From Ziziphus jujuba (taxonomy: Eukaryota > Streptophyta > Magnoliopsida > Rosales > Rhamnaceae): a DNA stretch of 64,000 bases. The position numbers and the translations under genes are program-made. The notes under the pieces were generated by a model. The model saw nothing but the letters and a program-made list of their open reading frames with translations. It did no database searches and had not been told where the DNA came from. The stretch spans positions 29,742,001-29,806,000 of the forward strand of contig NC_083388.1 of assembly GCF_031755915.1 (NCBI RefSeq). Direction: 5' to 3'. This document shows positions 20,299 through 32,805 of this stretch, one piece after another. Positions within the stretch are counted from its first letter, which is position 1; every line of letters starts with the position of its first letter.

Positions 20299-22073
20299 AT
20301 GGAAAATTCATGGGTGAGGAAAGGAAATCCACCTTTGAGAATTAATGAAGAGGAGTCCGTAAGATTTAAATGTGATTTCCGAGCTACGGGGAGTGGTGAG
20401 CAAACGGACATGAGGGCTATATTGGAGCAATTATAGCGGATAAATGCCCAATTTGACCATTTAAATCAAAAGATGGAAAGGTTAGAAACATCCCAAGGAG
20501 TGCCCAATATAAGGTTAGATGCTCATGGAGGTCGAGGTCGAGGAGGCCGAGGGCGACTAAGAGAGGAATATGGGGGAAGTAACTATGGAGATGACTTGGA
20601 TGAAGGGCTTGATGAAATATTTGAACCTCAAGAAAGGCTAATTCATGGGAGAACAGCAAGGAATGAAGATGATGATCTTGGCAACATCAAGGTAAACATC
20701 CCACCATTCATGGGTAAAAGTGATCCGGAAGCATATTTGGAATGGGAAGAGAGAATGGAGATGATTTTTGATTGTCATCATTATTCGAAGGCCAAGAAGG
20801 TGAAGATGGCAGCAATGGAGTTTGGCCATTATGCACTCCAATGGTGGACCAATGAGCAAACTACCTGAAGGAGAGTTGGTGATGACTTGATCACTACATG
20901 GTGCCAAATGAAGGGAGCCATGAGGAAACGGTTCATGCCATCACATTATCATAGGTTGCTGCATCAAAGGCTTCAATCCCTATCTCAAGGAACTATGTCT
21001 GCGGAGGATTATTACAAGGAGATGGAGATGCTTATGATGAGGTTAAACATGAATGAGGATAAAGAAGCAATCATGGCAAGATTTCTTGGTGGTTTGAATC
21101 TTGAGATAGCCAACCAACTAGAATTGCAACAATATGTGGAATTGGAGGAGATGTTTCATGTGGCTATTAAATTGGAGCATCAATTCAAGAGGAGGGGTGT
21201 AGGCTCACGGTTTGGAGGAGTTTCCAACAGTGGAAGATCAATTCCAAGTGGCTGGAGAAACAATCCTACCTTTGAAAACAACCCAAAGCCAAAAGTGGGA
21301 GAAGAAAGTTCAAATCGGTCAAGGAGAGAGACTAGAACCAATGCTGTCCAAGCACACAATAGTGAAGGTAAATACGATCCTAAGCCTTCTAAAACTCATG
21401 AAACTGTGTGTTTTAAGTGTCAGGGATGAGGACACATCGCTAGCCAATGCCCAAATAGGAGGATTATGGTGTTGAAAGGTAATGGCAAACTATAATCAGA
21501 AAGTGAAGAAAGTGATGCTGAAACTGAAATTGAAGATCGAGAAGTCGAAGATGATAAGCATGAGGAGCCCGAAACACTCCAACCTTCAAGGGATGACTTG
21601 AGCTTGGTTGCAAGGAGAGTCTTTACTGTGTACAAAGATGAGGAACAAATTCAAAGAGAAAACATCTTCCACACCCGATGCGAAATTCAAGGTAACATAT
21701 GCAGTATGATTATAGATAGTGGAAGTTGTGCAAATGTAATTAGTAGCATGATAGTTGATAAATTAGGCTTAACAACTATTAAACATCCAGAACCATATAG
21801 AATACAATGGCTAAGTTATAATGGTAAGATAAAAGTAAATAAACAAGCCAAAGTAAAATTCAGCATTGATATATATGTGGATGTTGTATTGTGTGATGTT
21901 GTTCCTATGCATGTGGGTCATATTTTGTTGGGTAGGCCATGGCAATTTGATAGAGATGCTAACCATTATGCTAGAGAGAATAGCATTGTATTTAAATTTG
22001 AAAGGAAAAAGTTTAAGCTGGAGCCATTAACACTAAAGGAAGTATTTAGCGATCAACTTCAAATGCAACAAAT
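20299..22073 (+). pseudogene. Gypsy C gag and protease
   Basis: It starts [20 protein letters not shown] at 20299. Stops occur near 20434 and 20866 (TGA, between two parts of the gag core) and again at the knuckle (CQG then TGA near 21426). The protease at 21598-22070 keeps IIDSGSCANVIS and [12 protein letters not shown]. It breaks at LQMQQ, where the minus-strand copia inserted at CAAAT. Confidence 0.86.
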
Positions 22074-23081
22074 TGATGGAATTTGGTGTAGGTTTATGTT
22101 GTTGTACCCTAGAGCACAATCATTCAAGGTGTTAGTCAAGAATGATTGTTGTTGGTTCTTGGTTCTTGGTTCTTGATTTTGTTTTTTTTTTGGGTTTGTT
22201 TAGGTTTTGTTTCTGGTTTTAATGGAGGTTTAGGGTTCTTGAGAAGGTTGTTAGCTTTTGGGAAGAAGAAAAACCAAAAATGTAGTGGTTGAGAGAGAGA
22301 GAGCCAAAAATGTTGTTTTTCAAAATCTGTTTTTTAAATATTTTCTTTCTCAACGTTTTTCATTACAATTTTCATACTTTTAAATACATCAAAAAGACAA
22401 TAAGGCATGCTGCCATATTGAGCAATAAATACAAAAGCATTAAAAGTAACCAACCAAGCCAAACTACCTCAACTAATTCTAATCAATGTGCTGGGCATGC
22501 AAGAAACCTTCTTTAATGGGTAGTTCAGCTTGTCTAAGGCATTTGAATTTGAAAACCAGCTCCATTTGACTTGAAAATTGGAGGGAAGCCTTTTTGAATA
22601 TTAAAATATGTTATATCCAAAAACCAGATAAAAAAAAGTCCATTTACCCATTCAAAAGTAATCAAACCCGAGGCAGTTTTGCCCAGTTTTCTGGGCAACA
22701 ACACTGCACAAGGGTCAGATTGTTTTGGGCTTAACTCAGCCTTCCCAGCTCCAAATTGGGCCATTCCTTTTTTTGATGCTTCCTCTACATATCTAGTTTA
22801 TCATATCCAAAATTCAGGTCCAAATACCGAACCTACTTCAAACGGCATCCAAGGAAGTGGACTTATGTTGCTGGAAATACAATTCCAGCAACTAGACAAA
22901 AAAGGCCTTAAGCTAGATAATGAGCTTAGGGCATTACAAAAAGGATATTGTTCTTGAACATTACAAGATAAAATAAAATGCATAAACATAAACAATGTTT
23001 GGTCTTTGATGTTGCAAAACAAAGAGTGCAAGTGTAACCGAACTACCTTGCACATTGTGGCAAGATCACCACATTTCAACA
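22074..23081 (-). repeat. Copia B-type LTR (1008 bp)
   Basis: The reverse complement starts TGTTGAAATGTGGTGATC and ends CCAAATTCCATCA. It matches 50934-51943 and 55383-56394 almost throughout. Confidence 0.92.
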
Positions 23082-24521
23082 CTCCTCCTTGGTGTTCTTG
23101 CTTGAAATATTTAGAAGCTTCCTCAAGGTCTCAAATCTTACTTTTGGAAGTTGCTTGGTGAAGAAATCTGCAAGGTTATCTTCAGTCTTGATATATTCCA
23201 AGCTTACTTCTCCATTTTCTTCAAACTCCTTCAAAGAGTGATACTTCACCGGTATGTGTTTTGTCCTTCCATGTTGAACGGGGTTCTTGGCTATTGATAT
23301 GGCTGAAGTGTTGTCACATTTGATGATGGTTGAACCCTCTTGAGGATAACCAAGGTCCTCCAATAATTTCCTAAGCCAAATGCATTGATTTGCACATCAA
23401 GAGCAAGCAATGTACTCGGCTTCAGCGGTGCTTTGAGCGGTTGTTGCTTGCTTCTTTGCATTCCATGAGAATGGTCCACTACCAAGTGAGAAAAGATACC
23501 CCGAAGTGCTCTTCATATCATCGAAGCATCCAGCCCAATCACTATCCGAGTAGGCCCTTAATCTCATCACATCTTGCCTATCATACCAAACTCCAAAGTC
23601 TTGTGTTCCTTTTAAGTATCTAAGAATTCTTTTGGCACCTACAAAATGGTTTTGGGATGGTGCTTGCATATATCTAGACAAAACACATGTGGCATGCATA
23701 ATATCCAGTCTTGATGAACATACATAGAGCAAACTTCCTATCATGCTTATATATAGGGTCGGGTTTACCTTTGGTGTGCCATCCTCCTTCTTGTATTTGT
23801 CTCCTTGGCTCATTGGTGTTGACATTGGCTTGCATTCATCAAGGTTGAACTTTTTCAAAAGATCTTTGATGTATTTCTCTTGAGATATGAAAATACCCCT
23901 AGAGCATTGCATCATTACCACTCCAAGGAAGTAATTCATTTCACCAAGGCTTGACATGTCAAACTCCTTTTCAAGTTCATTTTTCAAAATTTCCACATTC
24001 TTTTCATTTTCACCCGTGACCAACAAATCATCCACATAGAGTGAGATAACAATCATGCCTTCTTCATTCCTTATGTATAGTGTTGGCTCATTTGGACTCC
24101 TCCTAAAGCCTTGGTAGGTCAAGTAACCATCAATCTTGCCATACCAAACCCTAGGTGCTTTCTTTAACCCGTAAAGTGCCTTGTGTAGATGGTAGACTTT
24201 GTCCTCATGTCCTTGAACAATGAAGCCCTCGGGTTGCTTGACATAAACCTCCTCTTGAAGCACACCATTCAAGAAAGCCAACTTTACATCAAGGTGGTAC
24301 ACCTTCCATGACATTGAGGCCGAGATGGATAGGATGAGCATTATGGTCTCCATTCTTGCAACCGGTGCAAACGTCTCTCCATAATCTACACCCGCTTGTT
24401 GTGCATAGCCTTTTGCCACAAGCCTTGCCTTGTGCTTGCATATTGTTCCATCCGGGTTGAACTTGGTCCTAAAGATCCACTTTACACCAATTGGTTTCTT
24501 GTTTTCAGGTTTAGAAACCAA
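23076..24521 (-). pseudogene. Copia B minus copy: RT and RNase H
   Basis: A 375-codon stretch (24521-23397) begins in RT at KPIGVKWIFRTKFNPDG. It includes LDVKLAFLNG, the active site YVDDLLVTG, the full RT connection (CKPMSTPMSQGDKY) and the RNase H start YSDSDWAG, STAEAEYIACS. A TGA replaces a Ser codon near 23397. The rest (CANQ to KEEC) runs from 23396 to 23076. The ending KEEC-stop falls within the LTR edge. This copy retains the RT connection that copies A and B lack or have broken. Confidence 0.88.
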
Positions 24522-24522
24522 A

Positions 24523-24716
24523 CATCATTAGTGAATGAGTGCTTTAGTTTGACTTATCAATAGGCCTTCCATCACCTATTATGGTGTCTTCATTATATAC
24601 CAAGGTTTCTAATTACAGGTTGGTTAGGGGTTGAGGTGACCATTAGAACTTGAACATAATTAGCTCCGGGTTAATATAATATGGGTTTAGGAGCAGGTTG
24701 TCCTAGGTTCATATCA
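24523..24716 (+). repeat. Gypsy C 3' LTR remnant
   Basis: It comprises the last 194 bases of the LTR, ending GTTCATATCA, followed by the TSD copy acttc. Confidence 0.82.
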
Positions 24717-25564
24717 ACTTCATGAACTCGATGACTATCATTAAGAGGATATGTAATCCAGCCAAGGTAGAATCAAAAGCATCTAAAAAGGACTTGTACA
24801 GACAGCATCTCAATTTGCCCAAAAATGTGCTATTTAGCCCCTGACTTTGACTTTTCTTCTTGTTTGACTTATTCCAATCAAGGGGCAACGTGTAGGAATT
24901 ATTATTAATCATATTGGCATCCTACATGGCATATGGAAGCTGATTTAGAGCCCAAACAAGCTGGAGATTGGTCAAAGATACCTTAGTAGTCAAATTATTC
25001 AACTAGTTTCTTAATTGGATTTTGACTTCTTGTTTTAGGAAATTAGTCTTTTATTTGGTTTCTATTTATTCATTTGCTAGACAAATCAACTTAGGAAAGT
25101 TATTATTTTATTATTTTCATTGTAAATTAATGAATTCCTAATTCAAAATAAAGGAATTAATTAATCCAAATTAGATTAGGAAATGAGGTGAATTTCGGCC
25201 AAGCCAAGTTTCCTATTCTTTGGTGGCCGGTTTTACCTAGATAATTAGGGTTTTATCTTGTAACTTATTAGCCTATTTAAGGGCTTGTTTTATCAATAAT
25301 ATTCAGTATATTATTCATGTAGAAAATTATTTGTGAGATTGAATTCTCTTTGTTCTCTTTGAACGCCTAAAAAATCATTAGTGAATGAGTGTTTTAGGTT
25401 GACTTATCAATAGGATATCCATCACCTATTGTGGCGTCTTCATTATACTAAGGTTTCTAATCATAGGTTGGTTAGGGGTTAAGGTGACCATTAGAACTTG
25501 AACATAATTAGATCCAAACTAATATAATACGGGTTTAGGCGTAGGTCGTCCTAGGTTCGTATCA
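24717..25564 (+). repeat. LTR E, right piece
   Basis: It continues the LTR started at 17924 after gypsy C. It has the core promoter block (AGCCTATTTAAGGGC) and the end GTTCGTATCA. It abuts plastid rpoA sequence. It is more diverged from type A than any other LTR here, so it is probably the oldest gypsy trace. Confidence 0.75.
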
Positions 25565-25783
25565 AGATATAAAACATATATTGGACATTCTACAAATAAA
25601 AAAGCATTTTGCATAAATTTTAATGGATTATTTCTTTTCTTTTTTTTCTTAAAAAAAAGGATAAAAATGAGTTTTGAATCTTTAGCACATTCCATATACT
25701 CGGAATAAATCCAAAATTGAATTGAATAAATAAATGTATCTAGGGAGAATTTACTTTGAAGTGACTATTTCCTAGATACACAC
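25565..25783 (+). other. NUPT2, first piece: plastid rpoA end and rpoA-petD spacer
   Basis: This is plastid-type sequence between LTR E and the solo LTR. It ends with the TSD cacac. The order continues as petD after the solo LTR, matching the plastid order. Confidence 0.7.
25566..25616 (+). pseudogene. rpoA: Plastid rpoA 3' fragment (RNA polymerase alpha subunit)
   Basis: Sixteen codons (DIKHILDILQIKKHFA) and a stop resemble the C-terminal helix of plastid RpoA. The assignment is short, but it fits the expected position and orientation convergent with petD. Confidence 0.6.
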
Positions 25784-26918
25784 TGATACGAACCTAGGAC
25801 GACCTACTTCTAAACCCGTATTATATTAGTCCGGATCTTAATTAAGTTCAAGTTATAATGAAATTGACCTCAACCCCTAACCAACCTATGGTTAGAAACT
25901 TTGGTATAATGTAGACGCCACAATAGGGAATGGAAAACCTATTGATAAGTCAAGCTAAAACAACCAATTCTCTAATGGTCTTTTAGGTGTTCTCAAAGAA
26001 CAAAGAGATAATTAATCTTACAAGTATTTTCTCAGTCAAATCAAAGTTATTTTCATATTGAAAAATAAGCCTTTAAATCGGTTTTGAAAGAAACAAAATA
26101 AACCCTAAAAACCCTAGGTAAAACCGGCCACACACATAAAAAAGCCTAGTTGTCCGAAACTATACTTCCTTTCCTAATCTAAGTTTGATTAATTAATTCC
26201 TTTATATTAAATTAGGATTTAATTAATTTACAATGGAAAGAATAAAATAAAAACCTTCCTAAAGTTATTTTTCCAGAAAATAAATAAATAAAAGCCAAAA
26301 AGTAATGGTAGTTTCCTAAAACAAAAAGTAATAACAAATTAGGAAACTACAAATGTAGCCTTTTGATCAAGTTGACTTTGATCAATCTTTGACCTCTTTG
26401 AGCTCCAAATCAGTTTCTAGATGCTTTTTAGGATTCCAAATAATCTGAATATGAAGTCCCACACGTTGCCCATGCTTGGAAAAATAAGAAAAGGCTAATA
26501 CAGTAAAATACAGTAAAGCCAGGAAGCAATAAAGCAAATTCGGCCAAATTGTTGAAGCTGTCCGTACAAGCCCTTTTTGATTGCCTTTGAGGCTGCTTTA
26601 ACTTGAGTCCATGACCTCTTAGGCATATGTATTGAACCCATAAAGCATTGAAACCATTTCATGCTTCCCAAACTCCAAAAATGTACCAAAACCGTCACCC
26701 GGGTCCGTATCGGCTTCCACCACTTTGATGTTTAGAATAGGCTTTGTATCTTCAAGTATGGACAAGCTCTGTTGAGATTGATTACCCCCTATATAAATAC
26801 TCTTAGGTTGTCTTTAAATCTCATAATTTGAGCTCTTGTAATTGGCCTAGTCTTCATCCGTGTCAAGTCAGCACCCCAGCGGGTTATCGGTGGAGCGGGC
26901 TCGGGCAGAATCACATCA
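25784..26918 (-). repeat. Solo LTR, type A gypsy, 1135 bp
   Basis: It runs on the minus strand from TGATGTGATTCTG to GTTCGTATCA and is flanked by TSD cacac on both sides (25779-25783, 26919-26923). No internal sequence remains, as expected after LTR-LTR recombination. Confidence 0.9.
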
Positions 26919-26963
26919 CACACATTGTGTTTTTTTATTTATTTATTTCACAATTGAATCAAT

Positions 26964-28205
26964 TTAAAAAAAAAAACCTAAAGTTACGAATTTATGAATA
27001 GGTAACATTGCTCTAAAAGGCTACTGCGGTACCAATCAAAATGATGGTTGTCCCGACTGGACGATGAAATGGGCTTTGGAATTTATTAACATTCTCCAAA
27101 AAGGGTACTGTTAATAACCCCACGGGCATGGAAACCATTAAAAGAACACCCAATAATTTATTGGGTACTGTACGAAGAATTTGAAATACGGGAAATAAAT
27201 ACCATTCAGGCAATATCTCCAAAGAAGTTGCAAATCGATCCACAGGTTCGCCAATCATTGGTGGTTCTAGAACCGCTAAACCTATGTTACACACAATAGT
27301 ACCTAAAACTACTATCGGAAAAATATATAAAAGATCGTTAGGCCATGCAGGCCCTCCATAATAATTATGCTCCATCCCCTTAGCCAACTTAGCTCTTAAT
27401 ACAGGATCGTTCAAGTTAGGGTTTTTTGTTATTAGGACAGGTGAATTATTCTAGATCCATCCCCTAAAAGAACCAGACATGATAATTGTTCATCATCCTG
27501 CTCGAGCACGAATCAAATGGACCAAATAGATCCATATAAAAAATAAAAAATTTGATATGGTATCCACACCTATATGGATGATTCTATATAAGAGTCGTTG
27601 TAATGATTCTATGAATGATATGGTATCCAAATTTCCTTTTTTGGAGTTTCAACAACCATCCATTGTAAGGAATTCAGTTTTTACAGATAAATGCTCAATA
27701 CCCAAGTAGGCTTACAAATCATGGTCAAGTGCTTTATGGGCCGTCTCAGACCTTGTAATTGGACTTTATCCCCAAGAATATCAAAACTTTTTACATACAA
27801 AGGATTTAGTTGTTACTAATCTAGTTTAGCCCCTATTATTCTTATTCTTCTTTAGATCCCTCATTTCACTCTGATAATATAATAAATCGAGTCAATACAG
27901 AGGAAATGAATACATTTCCATACTATTAAGTAAACGAAATATATAGAACATACTTCAAGATTATGTCACATCACTTCACTTGTTCTTTCTACTAGATCTC
28001 ATGGAGCCTATTCATACACGACATGATCAAGTCTGATCATAGAAAAGATTCTCTTCAAATGAACCAGCCTATACCTCTGTATGGGGCTTACATGGTGGTT
28101 GGAACAAAGACACATTTTTTTTATTTTAGTTATGAATTCAAATGTGGCAAATAAGGGCATATATTCTGCATGGCCTAATCAATAGTTCAAGTCACACACT
28201 CCCAT
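26964..28205 (-). pseudogene. petD: Plastid petD (cytochrome b6-f subunit IV) with intron
   Basis: Exon 1 is the eight bases ATGGGAGT at 28205-28198. The intron starts GTGTGACTTG, a group II 5' end, and runs to 27431. Exon 2 runs from 27430 through [46 protein letters not shown] and FLENVNKFQ. Near 27010 a small indel breaks the frame before LPIHKF, and the gene ends near 26964. Subunit IV binds plastoquinol with cytochrome b6 in the thylakoid b6-f complex. This copy is a nuclear relic with several residue changes. Confidence 0.92.
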
Positions 28206-28451
28206 AGTCCATTTTATCATTGGAAAATTCACTTCAACTATGAGTGTCAAAAAAATAAAAATAATACATTATTACATTTTTGCGGAGTTAAAGAGAAATA
28301 TCCAAATACATGTCTTATTCATTTCAATAAGACATATTTGTAGTTATGAAATACTATTGGTCCTACCCCAATTGATAAATGATTGATTAAAAGTAGCTAT
28401 GATATAATATATATTTTATATTATTTACATTATAAATTACATTACATAATA

Positions 28452-29908
<1,457 letters not shown>

Positions 29909-30029
29909 ATTTCAAAACTACAAAAACAAAGAAATTTCACGATCAAACTACCAAAATAGAAAGGGATAAAAATCAAAGACCTAAATGCTTCACTTTTTAT
30001 TGAAAACCTAGTTACTAGTTCTTGTGAAT

Positions 30030-30251
30030 CTAATTCATTCCAAATTTGTCCAGTAAAATGGAAGAAGTATAAATCTCCAAAATAATAGATAGGAATAATG
30101 CAAAAAGGGCCATTGCGATACCCATCAAAGGAGTAGTTTCCCACCCAGGAGCTACTTTACTGTATTCTGAATTCAATGGTTTCAATAAACTCCCTATAGC
30201 TGTTCGTCTTGGACTAGATCTAGAATTACTCTCAACGGTTTATGTAGCCAT
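30030..30251 (-). pseudogene. psbH: Plastid psbH (photosystem II 10 kDa phosphoprotein)
   Basis: It has 73 codons and a stop, the usual length. Codon 4 is TAA where Gln is expected (MAT-stop-TVE). The rest reads [20 protein letters not shown] and then the membrane segment [21 protein letters not shown] single nonsense change disables it. Confidence 0.92.
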
Positions 30252-30355
30252 GAATTGTATTTTATATTCATTGATGTCTGTTGACTTTGTATACCATTCC
30301 GTTGTAAATAAATGATCTTATCATAGACCCATTGTGGTCTTTAAACTATATAATA

Positions 30356-30487
30356 ATGGAAACAGCAACCTTAGTTGCCATCTTTATATAAGGTTTACTT
30401 GTAAGTTTTACTAGGTATGCATTACATACTGCTTTTGGGCAACCCTCTCAACAACTAAGAGATCCATTCAAGGAACACAGATACTAG
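30356..30487 (+). pseudogene. psbN: Plastid psbN
   Basis: It lies on the strand opposite to psbH and psbT, as in plastids. METATLVAIFI is followed by TAA in place of Ser, then [20 protein letters not shown] and [15 protein letters not shown]. The length of 43 codons is normal. Confidence 0.92.
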
Positions 30488-30491
30488 TTGA

Positions 30492-30496
30492 CGTAA
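30492..30496. repeat. TSD of TR2 (left, cgtaa, mutated from agtaa)
   Basis: The right copy at 36818-36822 is agtaa. The plastid sequence expected at this spot also reads agtaa, so the left copy has changed. Confidence 0.8.
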
Positions 30497-31632
30497 TGAT
30501 GTGATTCCGCCCGAGGCCGCTCAACCGATAACCCGCTGGGGTGTTGACTCGACACAGATGAAGACTAGGCCAATCACAAGAGCTCAAATTAAGAGAATTA
30601 AGGGAAACCTGGGAGTATTTATACAGAGGGTAATCAATCTCAACAGAGCTTGTCCACACTTGAAGATACAAAGCCTATTCGAAGCATCCAAGTGGTGGAA
30701 GCCGATAAAGACCCGGGTGACAGTTTTGGTACATTTTTGGAGTCCGAAAATTATGAAATGGTTCCAATGCTTTATGGGTTCAATACATATGCCTAATAGG
30801 TCATGGAATCAATTTAAAGCAGCCTCAAATGCAATCAAAAAGGGCTTGTACGGACAGCATCAACAATTTGGCCGAATTTGCTGTATTGCTTGCTGGCTTT
30901 ACTGTATTTTACTGTATTAGCCTTTTCTTATTTTTCCAAGCATGGGCAACGTGTGGGACTTCATATTCAGCTTATTTGGCATCCTACAAAGCATCTAGAA
31001 GCTGATTTGAAGCTCAAAGAGGTCAAAGATTGATCAAAGTCAACTTGATCAAAAAGGCTAGCATTTTTAGTTTCCTAATTTGTTTTTACTTTTTGTTTTA
31101 GGAAACTACCATTACTTTTTGGCTTTTATTTATTTAGTTTCTGGAAAAATAACTTTATGAAGGTTTTTATTTTATTCTTTCCATTGTAAATTAATTAATT
31201 CCTAATTTAATATAAAGGAATTAATTAATCAAACTTAGATTAGGAAAGGAAGTATAGTTTCAGCCAACTAGGTTTCTTTATGTGTGGTGGCTGGTTTTAT
31301 TTATGTTCTAGGGTTTTATTTCGTGGCTTTGTAGCCTATTTAAAGGCTTAGTTATCAATAAGAATACAACTTTGATTTGATTGAGAAAATATTTGTGAGA
31401 TTAATTATCTCTTTGTTCTTTGAGAACAGCTAAAACACCATTAGAGAATTGGCTGTTTTAGCTTGACTTATCAATAGGTTTTCCATCCCCTATTGTGGCG
31501 TCTACATTATACCAAGGTTTCTAACCACAGGTTGGTTAGGGGTTGACGTCCATTCCATTAGAACTTGAACTTAATTGAGGTCCGGGCTAATATAATACAG
31601 GTTTAGGAGCAGGTCGTCATAGGTTCGTATCA
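30497..31632 (+). repeat. TR2 5' LTR (type A)
   Basis: It begins TGATGTGATTCC and ends GTTCGTATCA. A 140-codon frame (30501-30920) starts at its 5' edge. It is the LTR copy of the polyprotein extension described at 35682-36105. Confidence 0.94.
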
Positions 31633-31634
31633 TT

Positions 31635-31646
31635 TAGTACCAGAGC
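31635..31646 (+). other. Primer-binding site of TR2, two mismatches
   Basis: It reads TAGTACCAGAGC, where the family has TGGTATCAGAGC. Confidence 0.75.
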
Positions 31647-32805
31647 TAAATTTTGTTCAGGTTTGATCTATCTTTATTTGCTTTATTTGTTTTTGTGTTA
31701 TTCTTCAATTTTAGCATTAGGTTAAGGTTGCATCTGTCCCATACACGTTCAGCATATCTTTAAAAAAAAAACAAAAACTCATTCCTAGTTGAATTAGGTT
31801 TCCTTGTTTTACCATATCTTTGTTTCCTTGCTTGTTAGTTGATTTTTCATATTTGTTCTTGGTAATTTTTGTTTTTGTGGATTTTTTCTTTGCTGTTTTA
31901 GTCTTAAATATTTACATTCATGCATTTAAAAAAAAAAAAAAAAAAAAAACAGAAGGTGACTTGCGGCAACAACTTAAAAAAAAAAAAAAAAAAAAAACTG
32001 CACTTTTGTTCTTGTCACGGGTTTGGTGATTATTAGGAGTTGGAATTGCAAGTTTGTTGTGTCTTCTTGATACTGCAGTTGTGTTGATATTCAGTGAGTT
32101 ATTTTTTTATAAAAAAAAAAAAAAAGAAAGAAGAAACCCGAATTAAAAAAATAAATAAATAAAAATTTGGTTGGGTTAAATTTGGTGTTGAAGTTTGTTG
32201 CTGGGAATTTCTTGTAGCTGCTGATTTGTTGGTCATCTTTTCAATATTTGGAGTTGTTGGAGATTATTATTGCTGCAGAGAAAAAAAATAAAAAATTGGA
32301 TTAAAATTGCTAAAGGAAATGATACATAAAAGCTTGGATTACTAAGAACACAACCAACAATCATTCAATATTTTTGTTCTACTTGATTCTTGTTGAATTT
32401 GACTTTCCTTTGCCATAATTTTATTCTTGGAATCATAATCTACTACCATCTGGTGCAGTTTTCAAAAATTCCAATGTTTTTCCATTATTTTGTGTTTTCT
32501 TGTCTAGAAAGCCGAAAAATTAGGATTTGTTGGGTTCTTTCGGTATTGCCTACTTTTTGCTACTGTTTTGTTGATAAGTTTAATTAAAACATATTACTGA
32601 TCTAGTTGCTGTTTTGTGGGTGTTTTAAATAGAACTTTGAGATAATTCATTGAGTGGAAAAAGGCAAGAGTGTGTGAGCTTAAAAGAGGGTAAAAAGCCA
32701 AAACAAGTGTGCAAACACGAGTGTCGAGTCTTCATTTGAGTGAAACACGTAAGGGAGTGAAATTGGTAAGGTCCTATTTTATTTCTATTGCATTATTATA
32801 CTAAC
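31647..32805 (+). other. TR2 leader with A-tracts
   Basis: A runs lie near 31760, 31927-31949, 31976-31997 and 32110-32125, with the spacer CTTGCGGCAAC. It is otherwise like the TR1 leader, including the block GAGTGTCGAGTC before the gag start. Confidence 0.72.

Larger units (their letters stand above)
22074..24522 (-). mobile_element. Copia B family, minus-strand copy, 5' half deleted
   Basis: On the minus strand it ends with a complete 3' LTR (22074-23081), preceded by RNase H and RT. Integrase, protease, gag and the 5' LTR are absent. At 24522 the sequence jumps, inside the shared bases AAACCAAA, into a gypsy LTR. It is the same family as 50934-56394, so its missing part can be inferred. 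Confidence 0.88.
18014..24716 (+). mobile_element. Gypsy C: decayed Ty3/gypsy element nested in LTR E
   Basis: The 5' LTR, primer site, leader and gag-protease are present up to 22073. A minus-strand copia follows, then only the last 194 bp of the 3' LTR (24523-24716). TSD acttc lies at 18009-18013 and 24717-24721. RT, RNase H and integrase are gone, apparently in one deletion that also removed the 5' part of the nested copia. Confidence 0.85.

Noticed and set aside
30501..30920. A 140-codon frame starting at the TR2 5' LTR edge as a separate gene
   Set aside because: It is the LTR copy of the polyprotein tail. Without the upstream internal region it lacks its own start context, and relatives carry a stop in the middle (TTCTAAGC against TTCGAAGC).
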